A stretch of DNA of 64,000 nucleotides from Lactobacillus sp. (GCA_022484695.1 JAKVKU010000012.1:34890-98889), one strand, 5' to 3'. Numbered from the stretch's first letter, positions 9,429 through 18,662 are shown. Numbers and translations are program-made. Notes: generated from the letters alone by a model not told the origin.

Positions 9429-9470
9429 AAAAATCGCAAACCACGTTTTAATGTGGCTTGCGATTTTTTT
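9429..9470. terminator. luxS terminator (shared with convergent Nudix gene)
   Basis: AAAAATCGCAA-ACCAC pairs with GTGG-CTTGCGATTTTTTT around an 8-nt loop. It overlaps the stop codon of the minus-strand Nudix gene. Confidence 0.85.
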
Positions 9471-9924
9471 AGGACTGTACGAATTTTTGGGTGGCTATGA
9501 TCATATCTTTGGTTTGCGGATTTAACAAAGGCGGTAAGTTGTCGAAATCAAAGTATTTTAGACTTAAGGTCTCATCTGTAGGGCTAACGATCATGTCCCC
9601 ACCAATGGGTTCAACCAGGAATAATCGGGAAATCACCTGACACTGATCGCCATTGGGATAAGTGGTAAAACCTTGATCAAATAAGCCAATGGGGGCGATT
9701 ATTTTAACCTGGAAGCCACTGTCTTCGGCCACTTCCCGCAACACATTTTGTTCATAGGTTTCCCCGTATTCCATATAACCCCCGGGTAAACTCCAATTAT
9801 GGGTATCTGTGCGCTCTTGCAGGAGAATTTGTTGTTTGTCTTTCACAATTGCCCCAGCCGCCGCGTTTAAAATGATGGGCATGTGGGCAACTTTTGCACG
9901 GATTGCTTGAATATAGTCAGCCAA
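9469..9924 (-). CDS. Nudix hydrolase
   Basis: 151 residues. The Nudix box GGYMEYGETYEQNVLREVAEDSGF lies mid-protein; one of the paired glutamates is Asp (AEDSG instead of EEXG), a tolerated but less common variant. It begins at a TTG with AAAGGTG upstream, and no nearby ATG gives a better start. Family resemblance is to ADP-ribose pyrophosphatase/MutT-like proteins of lactobacilli; the substrate is unknown. Confidence 0.8.
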   Translation of the reverse strand: MADYIQAIRAKVAHMPIILNAAAGAIVKDKQQILLQERTDTHNWSLPGGYMEYGETYEQNVLREVAEDSGFQVKIIAPIGLFDQGFTTYPNGDQCQVISRLFLVEPIGGDMIVSPTDETLSLKYFDFDNLPPLLNPQTKDMIIATQKFVQS

Positions 9925-9964
9925 GAAATCACACCTTTCTATATAATGCTATCCTTATTCTAAG

Positions 9965-10879
9965 CTATCCAATCAATAATATGAACCCAGCCATGGTGAA
10001 AAATGAACAAACCGTGCTGAGAAATTGGGTGGAAGCCATTTCGGATTCGGCGGTTTGATATTGAATGGCTAAGGACGTGGGCATGGTGGCCGTCGGAATC
10101 GCTAGGGTCAAGATGACGATGCGTTGCACGGTTTGGGGGAAATGTAAGGCAAACATGCAGGCCCAGATGATCAAGGGAAATAAAAGATTTTTTAAGAAGA
10201 CATTTAAAACCACATTTTTGGTGATTCTCAACTTGCGGGTGGCCAAAACGATCCCAGAGGCAAACAGTGCCACCCCACCAGAGGCTTTACCCAGCAATGT
10301 GAAGGAGTTCTCCAATTCGGTGGGAATATGGGAGCCTAATAAGGCCAGGATAAAACCAGCTAAGGCAGCGATTACCAGAGGCTTTTTCAATGTGGATATG
10401 AGGCGGTCTTTAATGGCGGATTCTTCACCAGATAAGGCGCCAAAAACCAAGGGCAAAATAAAAATATTAATGATTAGACTGCTGACCCCCACGTCGATGG
10501 CACTGAGGCTATTGCCAAAAATCAATCCTAAAATCGCCGTCCCCACAAAGGGGACCGATGGATCAGCGACACTCATGGCACGTAGGGCTGCCAGACCAGC
10601 GGCATTGCCAGCGACATAACGGTAGATCGCAAATAAAATGATGTAGGCCCCCAACATGGCCCCAAATAACCAGGCAGCCATGGGGACATTGGCTAAGATG
10701 ATTTTTCGGGACGTGCCCCAAATCCCAGCGAAGATACTCATGGGCAAGGTGAAGTCCATGATGAGTTTGACGAAGCGTTGGGCATCATGGTCATCAAATA
10801 TCTGGCGCCAAGCCGACCAATACCCGATACCCAAGGTGACAATGATTGGTAATAATGCAAAGATTAGCGTTTTAATCAT
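9965..10879 (-). CDS. AEC family transporter (auxin efflux/malate permease type)
   Basis: 304 residues with about ten hydrophobic helices. The N-terminal ALLPIIVTLGIGYW, DFTLPMSIFAGI and the C-terminal IPTATMPTSLAIQYQ are hallmarks of the AEC family, which moves malate, other carboxylates or amino acids. The ATG has AGAGG upstream. No metabolic partner is adjacent, so the substrate is open. Confidence 0.85.
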   Translation of the reverse strand: MIKTLIFALLPIIVTLGIGYWSAWRQIFDDHDAQRFVKLIMDFTLPMSIFAGIWGTSRKIILANVPMAAWLFGAMLGAYIILFAIYRYVAGNAAGLAALRAMSVADPSVPFVGTAILGLIFGNSLSAIDVGVSSLIINIFILPLVFGALSGEESAIKDRLISTLKKPLVIAALAGFILALLGSHIPTELENSFTLLGKASGGVALFASGIVLATRKLRITKNVVLNVFLKNLLFPLIIWACMFALHFPQTVQRIVILTLAIPTATMPTSLAIQYQTAESEMASTQFLSTVCSFFTMAGFILLIG

Positions 10880-10986
10880 GATGGCATGACCTCTTTTAAA
10901 GTATGTTTTATCAGCAAAAGCGTAACGCTGAATTTGTTAGAACGCAATTAATATGTCATAAAAATTAGATAAAGGAGTTCGTTTCA

Positions 10987-11949
10987 ATGCGGATATTAGT
11001 GACCGGCGGTGCTGGTTTTATTGGTAGCAATTTTATTCATTATGTATTGAAGACCCAAGCTGACTTTGTCGTTAATCTTGATAAATTAACTTATGCCGGT
11101 AATTTAGCATCGTTGGCGGATGTTCAAGACTATGAGAATTATGTTTTCGTTCAGGGGGATATTAATGATACGCAATTGGTGACTAAATTAGTGCAAACCT
11201 ACGCTTTAGATACGATAATCAATTTTGCGGCGGAATCCCATGTGGATCGTAGTATTGTCAATCCCGACATTTTCGTCACGACGAATGTTTTGGGGACCGT
11301 GCACTTGCTAGATGTGGCGAAACAAAATAAGTTACAACGTTTCTTACAGGTTTCCACAGATGAAGTTTATGGGGCCTTGGGAGCAAATGGTTACTTTACC
11401 GAAACGAGTCCAATTCAACCAAGTAGCCCTTATTCCGCGTCAAAGGCAGCTGCGGATCAGTTTGTATTGGCTTATCATAAAACTTATGGCTTGCCTGTGA
11501 ACGTGACCCGTTGTTCTAATAATTATGGGCCTTATCAAAATGTGGAAAAGCTGATACCCCAATTGATCGCCCGGGCCTTAAAACAGGAAAAATTCCGAAT
11601 TTATGGTACTGGTAAAAATGTGCGTGACTGGATTTATGTTTTAGATCACTGTCGCGCCCTTTACATGGTATTAAAAAAAGGCCAATCCGGTGAGATATAC
11701 AACATCGGCGGCCATGGTGAAAAAACAAATATTGAAATAGCCAATTGGATCCAACAAGCATTTCAGCAAAAAGACTTGATTGAACTAGTGGCGGATCGGC
11801 CCGGGCATGATTGGCGCTATGCCATGGATGCCCATAAGATCCAACAGCAATTAGGATGGGAGAAGCAGGTTTCTTTTGAAACCGGCATGCAGCGCACCTT
11901 AACTTGGTACTTAAACCATCGCGCTTATTTAAAACCTTCAAACCATTGA
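10987..11949 (+). CDS. rfbB: dTDP-glucose 4,6-dehydratase
   Basis: 320 residues. NAD+ motif GGAGFIGSNF at the N-terminus; catalytic STDEVYG (Thr-Asp-Glu) and YSASK (Tyr/Lys); substrate loop CSNNYGPYQ; RPGHDWRYAMD near the C-terminus. It makes dTDP-4-keto-6-deoxyglucose for rhamnose or other deoxysugars. AAAGGAG precedes the ATG. Unusually, no rfbA, rfbC or rfbD is adjacent. Its 3' end overlaps the convergent ydbT by 25 bp. Confidence 0.95.
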   Translation: MRILVTGGAGFIGSNFIHYVLKTQADFVVNLDKLTYAGNLASLADVQDYENYVFVQGDINDTQLVTKLVQTYALDTIINFAAESHVDRSIVNPDIFVTTNVLGTVHLLDVAKQNKLQRFLQVSTDEVYGALGANGYFTETSPIQPSSPYSASKAAADQFVLAYHKTYGLPVNVTRCSNNYGPYQNVEKLIPQLIARALKQEKFRIYGTGKNVRDWIYVLDHCRALYMVLKKGQSGEIYNIGGHGEKTNIEIANWIQQAFQQKDLIELVADRPGHDWRYAMDAHKIQQQLGWEKQVSFETGMQRTLTWYLNHRAYLKPSNH

Positions 11950-13358
11950 GCGACCTGTTGACTCTGGGCAGTGGTCAGATAGCGTAATTGGACAATTTCC
12001 ACCCCATTACCACTGCGGATGAAAACATTGAGATGACTTAATTGGCGTTTGGCCATCCAGATGGTTTGGCGTTGGCTAAGGGCTTGAATTTTAGACCTAG
12101 GTACGATGAACAAACGGCGCAGGGCATGTTTGCCATATTGCAGATAGAGGATATCTTCAGCGGCCATGATTTCAAAACCCGTGTTGCGAGCAGCATAATG
12201 ACCTAAACCATAAGCCACTGGCAGTAACAGCAGGCTGAAATAACCAAAGGGCCGCAGCCAAATCAGGCAAGGCAGTATTGGCAATAAAGCTAATAATAAG
12301 CTATTGCGAATAAAACGCCAATAACCCGACTTACCCAGGGTGGTTAAATGCGGTTGTCTGGCTGTTTTCAAATTGGTAAAGCGTTGAATTTCAGACCAGA
12401 CTTGAGTTCGTTTCAAAACCGGGATCAAGACCAAATTACGTTTTGATTCATCACTAGCTGCATTTGAAGCCAGTAATACCTGTAAGGTCGTTAAATGAAA
12501 GAATTGGCGCAGTAAAGTTTGGTTGAGGACGACTGCCTGAATTTTGGGGACCGCTACGGCAACTGTATCCCGGGATAATAAGCCCCGACTGGTTGTGAGT
12601 TGGTTTTCTTGGCGGGATAAGGTGAAGTGATAAAAGCGGATGATTTCTCGACAATAAGAAATCAAGAGACTGATCAATAAAATAAAGATGATCAGGGTCA
12701 AAATCCCAGCAAAGGTGGAACGGTGCATTAATTGGTTCAAACCATTGGTAAAGCGGGCTGGCATGAAGTTATCCAGTTGTTGCAGTCGATTTTGCAGCCA
12801 AGTAATGGCCGCTGCTAAAGGAATGATACCCTGGGAAGTCAGGGCATAAATATTCAAGTCCGACGGCTGGATACGGTAGGTATTTGTCGGCTGCTTCGGC
12901 GTCGCGACTGCCGTGACGGTGGTCGGTTTATTTTGAGCCCGTTGTCGCTGTTTTAACAAGGTGTCGTACACAGTTATGGCAACCACGGGTAAAGTCGCTT
13001 CAGGCCGGTCCTTATCATGGCCAGAAGTTTCAATTTGCAACCGTATCAGACCAAAGGGCCGCATATACCAAGCTTGAGTTTGTTGGATCGTCTGAATACG
13101 GTCATAGGGGATATGCTCGTGTTGCCGCACAAAAATGCCATGGTTGATGATAACGGCTTTATCCGTTAGTTCGTAAGTGAACAGGGCATAATCTAAGCTA
13201 GCGATACCGATTAATAAAACCGCCCCTAATAGGATCAATAAGGGCAGGTGTGGCCGCTGCCACTGGGTCCAGATGACAAAGATCCAAGGAAAAATAAATT
13301 GCCGGAACAAAGTGATCAGTTTGGCCAAGATGGCCAAGGGATGTAAGTGTTTAGGCAT
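11925..13358 (-). CDS. PH domain-containing membrane protein (YdbT family)
   Basis: About 477 residues with several hydrophobic segments and repeated bacterial PH (DUF304) modules. Examples are FTYELTDKAVIINHGIFVRQHEHIPYDRIQT and a second copy beginning YHFTLSRQENQLTTSRGLLSR. The ATG at 13358 is chosen because GAGGTG lies about 8 nt upstream and it overlaps the preceding stop by 8 bp. B. subtilis YdbT/YdbS relatives are linked to membrane-stress or bacteriocin tolerance; the role here is inferred. It overlaps rfbB tail to tail. Confidence 0.8.
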   Translation of the reverse strand: MPKHLHPLAILAKLITLFRQFIFPWIFVIWTQWQRPHLPLLILLGAVLLIGIASLDYALFTYELTDKAVIINHGIFVRQHEHIPYDRIQTIQQTQAWYMRPFGLIRLQIETSGHDKDRPEATLPVVAITVYDTLLKQRQRAQNKPTTVTAVATPKQPTNTYRIQPSDLNIYALTSQGIIPLAAAITWLQNRLQQLDNFMPARFTNGLNQLMHRSTFAGILTLIIFILLISLLISYCREIIRFYHFTLSRQENQLTTSRGLLSRDTVAVAVPKIQAVVLNQTLLRQFFHLTTLQVLLASNAASDESKRNLVLIPVLKRTQVWSEIQRFTNLKTARQPHLTTLGKSGYWRFIRNSLLLALLPILPCLIWLRPFGYFSLLLLPVAYGLGHYAARNTGFEIMAAEDILYLQYGKHALRRLFIVPRSKIQALSQRQTIWMAKRQLSHLNVFIRSGNGVEIVQLRYLTTAQSQQVAQWFEGFK

Positions 13359-13821
13359 CTGGCTGCACCTCGGTGGCAAAACGGACGATGGTTGCTCTTA
13401 AACTATCCGCCACATCTAGGGTTACCCCTTCAATGGTATGGCTGGTGGCGGCCGTCACGATGCGGACAGCTTGCAGTTTTTGCCAGCGTAATAACGGCCC
13501 CTGTTCCAGGGTGACGTTTTGAATACGGGCGGTGGGAATCGTATCTTGTTTACGAAAGATAAAACCGGTCTGTAAAATAACAAATTCCGGTTTGATTGCA
13601 TAACCCGTAAAGCGATAGCGGTAGGGAACTAATGCCAATTGAACGGCAGGTACGACCAACACGAAAATAATGACAATGATAATCAAAAAGAACGGCCAGT
13701 GCCAAAAATAATGGGCTAAAATAACGCCAACTAACGGAATCAGCAGCCAGATGGCATTTAAAAGCGCAGATATGCGCCAAGCCGTTTTTATTTGTGGTGG
13801 GAGTTGTTGCAGTTGTGGCAT
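13351..13821 (-). CDS. PH domain-containing protein (YdbS family)
   Basis: 156 residues: two N-terminal membrane helices, then one bPH2 domain (YRFTGYAIKPEFVILQTGFIFRKQDTIPTARIQNV). GGAGG lies 7 nt before the ATG. It is the upstream partner of the YdbT-like gene with overlapping ends, the standard ydbS-ydbT arrangement of Firmicutes, implying a two-subunit membrane complex. Confidence 0.82.
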   Translation of the reverse strand: MPQLQQLPPQIKTAWRISALLNAIWLLIPLVGVILAHYFWHWPFFLIIIVIIFVLVVPAVQLALVPYRYRFTGYAIKPEFVILQTGFIFRKQDTIPTARIQNVTLEQGPLLRWQKLQAVRIVTAATSHTIEGVTLDVADSLRATIVRFATEVQPDA

Positions 13822-13842
13822 CAAAATACCTCCATTAACGAA

Positions 13843-14223
13843 TCAGTCAGTGGTCAATTCAATTAAGTTACCCTCTGGATCTTGAATCACCGCTTCGTAA
13901 TAATTATCGCCAGTGGTTCGAGGCCCGCTGACCAGCGGATAGCCAGCCTTGATAAATTTAGTCACGTAAGCATCTACGTCGGCCTTTGTACCTAAGGCCA
14001 TGGCCAAATGGGCATACCCCAGGCTGTCACTAATACGGGGGGATAAAAATTGTTTGGTGGTTAATTCAATACGGCTGCCGGAGTCAAACCCTAAAAAATA
14101 GGATTTAAAGCCGGTTTTAGGGTTGTGGTAAAGTTCGGAACTAGTTGCTTTAAAAAAGGTGGTATAAAAAGTTTTCATTTTTTCTAAATCTTGGACCCAA
14201 ATGGCAATATGTTCGATTCTCAT
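13843..14223 (-). CDS. VOC family protein (glyoxalase/dioxygenase superfamily)
   Basis: 126 residues. MRIEHIAIWVQDLEKMKTFY at the N-terminus and GPRTTGDNYYEAVIQDPEGNLIELT at the C-terminus are classic VOC beta-alpha-beta-beta-beta motifs, with a metal-ligand His near the start and Glu near the end. The ATG at 14223 (GAGGTG upstream) is preferred over an earlier GTG in frame. Substrate unknown; it is a small glyoxalase-like protein. Confidence 0.8.
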   Translation of the reverse strand: MRIEHIAIWVQDLEKMKTFYTTFFKATSSELYHNPKTGFKSYFLGFDSGSRIELTTKQFLSPRISDSLGYAHLAMALGTKADVDAYVTKFIKAGYPLVSGPRTTGDNYYEAVIQDPEGNLIELTTD

Positions 14224-14415
14224 AAATAGCACCTCATTTGATTGATTTACTCGAATATACCATAAAAATTACCTGCCTGTTATCTTAAAATTGGATTATA
14301 TGTCATTTAGCAATATAGCTGTGAACCAGTCGACAACAAAGCGCTTTTTTATAAATGAATCGGGCCATGGGACGGTTACAAAATGTTATTTGTTTCACAA
14401 ATTAGCGAATCTCTA

Positions 14416-14444
14416 TTGACATTACTATTAGATTAAATTAATCT
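14416..14444 (+). promoter_or_regulatory. Promoter of nfnAB
   Basis: Consensus TTGACA (14416-14421), 17-bp spacer, TAATCT (14439-14444). The 370-bp gap from the VOC gene to nfnA contains no ORF of note; it carries this promoter and the adjacent cre-like site. Confidence 0.7.
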
Positions 14445-14456
14445 TAATCTGAGCAG

Positions 14457-14470
14457 AGAAAACGTTTTCT
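14457..14470 (+). promoter_or_regulatory. Putative cre (CcpA) operator
   Basis: The palindrome AGAAAACGTTTTCT differs from the cre consensus TGWNANCGNTNWCA only at its outermost bases. It lies just downstream of the -10, a position where CcpA would repress. Confidence 0.45.
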
Positions 14471-14593
14471 CGCTTTTAAAGTAAATTCCTATTATGGTTA
14501 TGTATTATGACACTAGGTCGATCGCACCAGTTTTCTGAAGCTATCTCAAAATGGAATTGGCGCAAGGGACAATAGGATCAGGGAGGCAATATT

Positions 14594-15427
14594 ATGTTTA
14601 AAGTCACCGCTTATGAACGCCTGACAACAAACGAGTATCAACTTTGGATTGACGCGCCGCGAATTGCTGCTAGAGCAAAACCTGGTCAATTTGTAATCAT
14701 CCGCATGGATGAAACAGGCGAACGAATCCCATTAACAATTTGTGAGACGAATCCCAAAGATGGTCTAATTCGTATTATTTTTCAAGTCATTGGTAAATCA
14801 ACCGCAGAATTGGCAGAGTATAAAACTGGCTCAGAATTATTAGATGTGGTCGGTCCCTTAGGTACACCAACCGCCATTAAAAATTATGGGACCGTATTGC
14901 TCGTTGGCGGGGGTGTGGGCATTGCGGCGCTCTATCCGACTGTCAAAGGCCTAAAACAAGCTGGTAATCGAGTGATTACGGTGTTAGGTGCTAAGAGCAA
15001 GGATATTTTGATCCTTCGCGATGAATGTGCCAAGTATTCTGACGAACTCATTTTGATGACGGATGATGGCTCTATTGGCCGTAAAGGTTTAGTCACAGAA
15101 GCAATGGAAGATGTATTTAATCGAGAACAAATTGATCAGGCCTGGGCTGTTGGACCTGGCATTATGATGCGTTTTTGTACGCAAGTTGCCACCAAACATG
15201 ATGTACCAGTTTATGTATCCCTCAATCCAATCATGATCGATGGGACAGGTATGTGTGGTTGTTGCCGGGTAACGGTGGATGAGCACATTAAATTTGCTTG
15301 TGTAGACGGCCCAGAATTTTTAGGCGCTGGTGTGGATTGGGATAGCTTTATGCAACGGATGCGTCAATATCGGGTTCAAGAAAAGCAGGCATTTGAGCAA
15401 TATGAACAGCTAAGGCAGGTGCAGTAA
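14594..15427 (+). CDS. nfnA: Ferredoxin:NADP+ oxidoreductase small subunit (NfnA/SudB-like)
   Basis: 277 residues. An FAD-binding domain (ERIPLTICE) is followed by an NAD(P) domain (LLVGGGVGIAALYP). A C-terminal [2Fe-2S] motif DGTGMCGCCRV with a distal Cys in FACVDGPEF completes the PyrK-like fold. Paired with the next gene, it forms the NfnAB (NADH-dependent reduced ferredoxin:NADP+ oxidoreductase) or sulfide dehydrogenase type complex rather than the pyrimidine enzyme, since no pyrD is adjacent. GGGAGG precedes the ATG. Confidence 0.85.
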   Translation: MFKVTAYERLTTNEYQLWIDAPRIAARAKPGQFVIIRMDETGERIPLTICETNPKDGLIRIIFQVIGKSTAELAEYKTGSELLDVVGPLGTPTAIKNYGTVLLVGGGVGIAALYPTVKGLKQAGNRVITVLGAKSKDILILRDECAKYSDELILMTDDGSIGRKGLVTEAMEDVFNREQIDQAWAVGPGIMMRFCTQVATKHDVPVYVSLNPIMIDGTGMCGCCRVTVDEHIKFACVDGPEFLGAGVDWDSFMQRMRQYRVQEKQAFEQYEQLRQVQ

Positions 15428-15428
15428 C

Positions 15429-16847
15429 ATGGTAAAACGCAGTTATAATCAAACCCCAATTAAGGCACAAGATCCTAAGGTTCGTGCTCGTAATTTCGAC
15501 GAGGTCGTTTTAGGATATGATTTGGATGAAGGTCGTTTGGAAGCTAGCCGTTGTTTGCAATGTAAGAATCATCCCTGTATGCTTCATTGCCCAGTTATGA
15601 TTGATATTCCTGGATTTATTAAAAAAATTGAAGACGGCGATATGGATGGCGCCCGGAAGATTATTGCGAAATACAGTAATTTAGGGGCCATTTGCGGCCG
15701 GGTTTGTCCTCAAGAAAAACAATGTGAAATGGCTTGTACCTTGGGGCGTTCTAAAAAGTTCGAACCAGTTGCCATTGGTAAGTTGGAACGTTTAGTATCT
15801 GATTGGGATCTGGATAATCCAGAACCTGTTAAAGCTATTCCCCATGATAAAGGTCGGGTTGCCGTTGTCGGTTCTGGCCCGTCCGGATTGACAGTAGCTG
15901 GTGATTTGGCCGTTAAAGGGTATGAAGTCGTTATTTATGAAGCCTTGTCCACACCTGGGGGCGTTTTGACTTATGGTATTCCAGAATTCAGACTCCCTAA
16001 GGCCACCGTTAAAAAAGAAGTTGATCGCATCAGAGATCTAGGGGTCAAAATTGAGACGGATGTGGTAATTGGTAAGACCATTACCATGTCTGAACTAGTT
16101 GAAGATTTTGATGCCTGTTACGTTGGTGTTGGTGCCGGTGCACCACATTTCATGTCGATTCCTGGGACTAACTTAATGGGGGTTTATTCTTCCAGTGAGT
16201 ATTTAACCCGGATCAATCTGATGCACAGTTATAAATTCCCAGCTTATGACACGCCAATTGAACCAGCCAAACAGGTTGTGGTTATTGGTGGTGGGAACGT
16301 GGCCATGGATTCAGCCCGTTCGGCCATGCGTTTAGGCGCAGAGAACGTCAGTGTCATTTATCGGCGTTCTTTAGAGGAATTACCAGCCCGGATCGAAGAA
16401 TATCACCATTCTGTTGAAGAAGGTATTCAGTATCACTGGTTAACCAACCCCGTAGCTTATCTTGGTGATGAAAACGGTCAGTTGACCGGTGTGAAGTGTA
16501 TCAAGATGGCATTGGGCGAACCTGATGAATCTGGTCGGCGTCGCCCTGAACCAATTCCCGGCAGTGAATTCATCATTCCAGCCACGACTGCAATTGAAGC
16601 CATTGGCCAAGGGGCTAACCGGGTGATGTTGGACACTTATCCTGACTTGCAGACCAATAAGTGGGGTTATGTGGATGCCAACGAAGAAACGTGTGCCACT
16701 TCAGTACCGGGCGTCTTTGCCGGGGGTGACATCGTGACCGGGGCTGCCACGGTTATTTTAGCCATGGGGGCCGGCAAGATTGCTGCCAAAGAAATTGATG
16801 AATATATTACCAATAAAACAGCTAAAAACACGAGTCACTCAGCATAA
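15429..16847 (+). CDS. nfnB: NfnB/SudA-like flavoprotein (GltD-family, NADPH-dependent)
   Basis: 472 residues. The N-terminal Fe-S domain has CLQCKNHPCMLHCP and CGRVCPQEKQCEMAC, ligands for two [4Fe-4S] clusters. FAD motif VVGSGPSGLTVAGDL and NADP motif VIGGGNVAMDSARSA follow, then a C-terminal AGGDIVTGAATVILAMGAG. The architecture equals the glutamate synthase small subunit. Adjacency to nfnA and the absence of gltB favour electron-bifurcating transhydrogenase or sulfide dehydrogenase activity. The stop of nfnA lies 1 bp before its ATG. Confidence 0.85.
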   Translation: MVKRSYNQTPIKAQDPKVRARNFDEVVLGYDLDEGRLEASRCLQCKNHPCMLHCPVMIDIPGFIKKIEDGDMDGARKIIAKYSNLGAICGRVCPQEKQCEMACTLGRSKKFEPVAIGKLERLVSDWDLDNPEPVKAIPHDKGRVAVVGSGPSGLTVAGDLAVKGYEVVIYEALSTPGGVLTYGIPEFRLPKATVKKEVDRIRDLGVKIETDVVIGKTITMSELVEDFDACYVGVGAGAPHFMSIPGTNLMGVYSSSEYLTRINLMHSYKFPAYDTPIEPAKQVVVIGGGNVAMDSARSAMRLGAENVSVIYRRSLEELPARIEEYHHSVEEGIQYHWLTNPVAYLGDENGQLTGVKCIKMALGEPDESGRRRPEPIPGSEFIIPATTAIEAIGQGANRVMLDTYPDLQTNKWGYVDANEETCATSVPGVFAGGDIVTGAATVILAMGAGKIAAKEIDEYITNKTAKNTSHSA

Positions 16848-16850
16848 CTA

Positions 16851-16905
16851 AAAAGCGTGTTGGGCAAAATGCAGTAAGATGCATTTTGAACCAACACGTT
16901 TTTTA
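16851..16905 (+). terminator. nfnAB terminator
   Basis: A long hairpin (AAGCGTGTTGG...TGCA pairing with TGCA...CCAACACG) ends in a T-run just before the convergent DUF2974 gene. Confidence 0.85.
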
Positions 16906-16918
16906 TTTGGCATTAAGG

Positions 16919-18016
16919 CTAAATAATTTGTTTTGAAACCCGCGAGCCGATTGCCGGCTTGTCGTGGATGACAAAAGATAAGACAATGGCTGACAATAAT
17001 TCATGAATACCCAACCAAACTTGGCGCCGGGTCTTAGGATCCACCCGTCTTAACGCTACGAAATAACTAGGAAGTGCCCGGGGCAGGCTACGTTTGATTT
17101 CCGTTAAAGTTTTAGCATCATTGGCCTGGAGCAGGTGGTAGATACAATTGAAAAATTCGGTTTTAACGGATTCTGGGGTATTGGTTAACCATCTGGCAGT
17201 AATGCGGCGAATCCGCCGGGATAACCAATTTAGCCGGTCGCTGCGTTGAAATTGTAAATCCGCCGTTTGCCAAGTTAAAACGTCATGCTGCCAAAATAGA
17301 TGGGCTTGACTTTTGACAACTTGCAAAATGGCTTGATTCTCCATCAAAGTACCCACAAATGACGTTTCGGGAACAATCTTAGTGACCCGACTTTGTAGCT
17401 GGGGATCAATGAGGCTGTTACCGGGACCGTCAAAATTAAAGACATGGGCGATTTTATTTTGTAAGGTACGCGCTAAATTCACAAAACTAAAAATGGCCAA
17501 ATTGCCGCCCTTGGAGTGGCCGGTCATAAAATAATTGCCCGGATGCGTATGGACTTGTTGGGTCGTATATTTCAAAGCCCGCTGTTGTCCTGGAATCGTT
17601 GGCATGCAAAACAGATTAGCGTCTTCTTTCCAACCGGCCAGGGTATCATTGGTACCCCGAAAGCTAATGCAATAATCATCTTTTTGCAGGTGGAAGGTGA
17701 TGGCGGAAAATTGTTCTTCGGTTTTGGCATCGGTGAAATCTGACCAAGTTTGCCAAGCGACACTGCGATAACGGATTTTGGTGCGCATCACCTTTAAAAT
17801 TTCTTGATGCAGTTCAATGGACCAAGTACAGTTAGTGGCCCCTTTTAGGGCCGCATCAGACTGCAAATCGGCAAATTGCAATTGATCGTGTTGAATCAAG
17901 TAATCATAATCTAAATAGGCTAATTGGGCAAAGAGGGCCGCATCTATTTCTGTGAAGGGCTGTTGAACGAATGATTTGTTCCCGACATTTTTAACATATT
18001 CCAAAAGTGGATTCAT
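16919..18016 (-). CDS. DUF2974/Mbeg1-like alpha/beta hydrolase
   Basis: 365 residues. The first half resembles lipase-like DUF2974 proteins: ISFRGTNDTLAGWKEDANL, then the nucleophile elbow GHSKGGNLAIF and NFDGPGNS. The Ser in GHSKG is the expected nucleophile. No signal peptide. The ATG at 18016 is about 8 nt from AAGGA; an ATG two codons earlier is too close. Substrate unknown, presumably intracellular ester hydrolysis. Confidence 0.75.
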   Translation of the reverse strand: MNPLLEYVKNVGNKSFVQQPFTEIDAALFAQLAYLDYDYLIQHDQLQFADLQSDAALKGATNCTWSIELHQEILKVMRTKIRYRSVAWQTWSDFTDAKTEEQFSAITFHLQKDDYCISFRGTNDTLAGWKEDANLFCMPTIPGQQRALKYTTQQVHTHPGNYFMTGHSKGGNLAIFSFVNLARTLQNKIAHVFNFDGPGNSLIDPQLQSRVTKIVPETSFVGTLMENQAILQVVKSQAHLFWQHDVLTWQTADLQFQRSDRLNWLSRRIRRITARWLTNTPESVKTEFFNCIYHLLQANDAKTLTEIKRSLPRALPSYFVALRRVDPKTRRQVWLGIHELLSAIVLSFVIHDKPAIGSRVSKQII

Positions 18017-18074
18017 GGGCATTTTCCTTAACTTATTTTAGAATGACAAGAATCATGACGTTAGTTTCCAGGTA

Positions 18075-18662
18075 CTATGAGACTTTAAGGATACCGGCAA
18101 CCCCGGACATGGTCAGGGTGCTGAGCTGTTGTGATAAAACTTCGATTGAAATGGCTTGAGAATTGTGAAACCATTCCTGATAAACTGACATGATTCCTGC
18201 CAACACATAATTGACGGTTAACATAAAAGTCTGCTCATTATTAAAGTAATCGCTGGGTGTGATTTTTATGAGACGTTTCTTTAAACAATCCGTGATCTTA
18301 CGGATGAGTTGCGTATCATCCAAGTTGTGGGCCGTCACCAACGCTTGATAATCGTGAAAATCATTATTAATGACCTGGGTGAGCGTTTCAAAAATTAGAT
18401 GGGCGTCTTCCAAATGGTCACCAATGGTAACTTTATTGAGGGCTTGTTCAAAGGCGGTGACAATATCCGCCTCAATTTCAGCAACCACGTCTTGGACATT
18501 GGCGTAATAGATATAAAAAGTTTTGCGGGTAATATGGGCCGCTTTGGCAATAGCAGTGATGCTGATACTGTCCAGCGCTTGTGTTGCCAGTAGTTCAATT
18601 AGCGCGGTGCGAATAGCTTTTTTCGTTTTCAAAATACGGCGATCAATTTTGGCGTCGACCAT
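18075..18662 (-). CDS. TetR/AcrR family transcriptional regulator
   Basis: 195 residues. The N-terminal helix-turn-helix is ALIELLATQALDSISITAIAKAAHITRKTFYIYYANV, classic for TetR. The C-terminal part is an unclassified ligand domain of the TetR_C type. GGAG lies 7 nt before ATG 18662. It sits between the DUF2974 gene and the multicopper oxidase on the same strand, so either may be its target; this is inference. Confidence 0.85.
   Translation of the reverse strand: MVDAKIDRRILKTKKAIRTALIELLATQALDSISITAIAKAAHITRKTFYIYYANVQDVVAEIEADIVTAFEQALNKVTIGDHLEDAHLIFETLTQVINNDFHDYQALVTAHNLDDTQLIRKITDCLKKRLIKITPSDYFNNEQTFMLTVNYVLAGIMSVYQEWFHNSQAISIEVLSQQLSTLTMSGVAGILKVS

Noticed and set aside
14338..14353. 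Second cre-like core AAAGCGCTTT near 14340
   Set aside because: Flanks do not match the consensus and it lies 60 bp before the -35; kept only the site at 14457.
14594..15427. Assignment as PyrK (dihydroorotate dehydrogenase electron transfer subunit)
   Set aside because: No pyrD adjacent; the partner is a GltD/NfnB-type protein.
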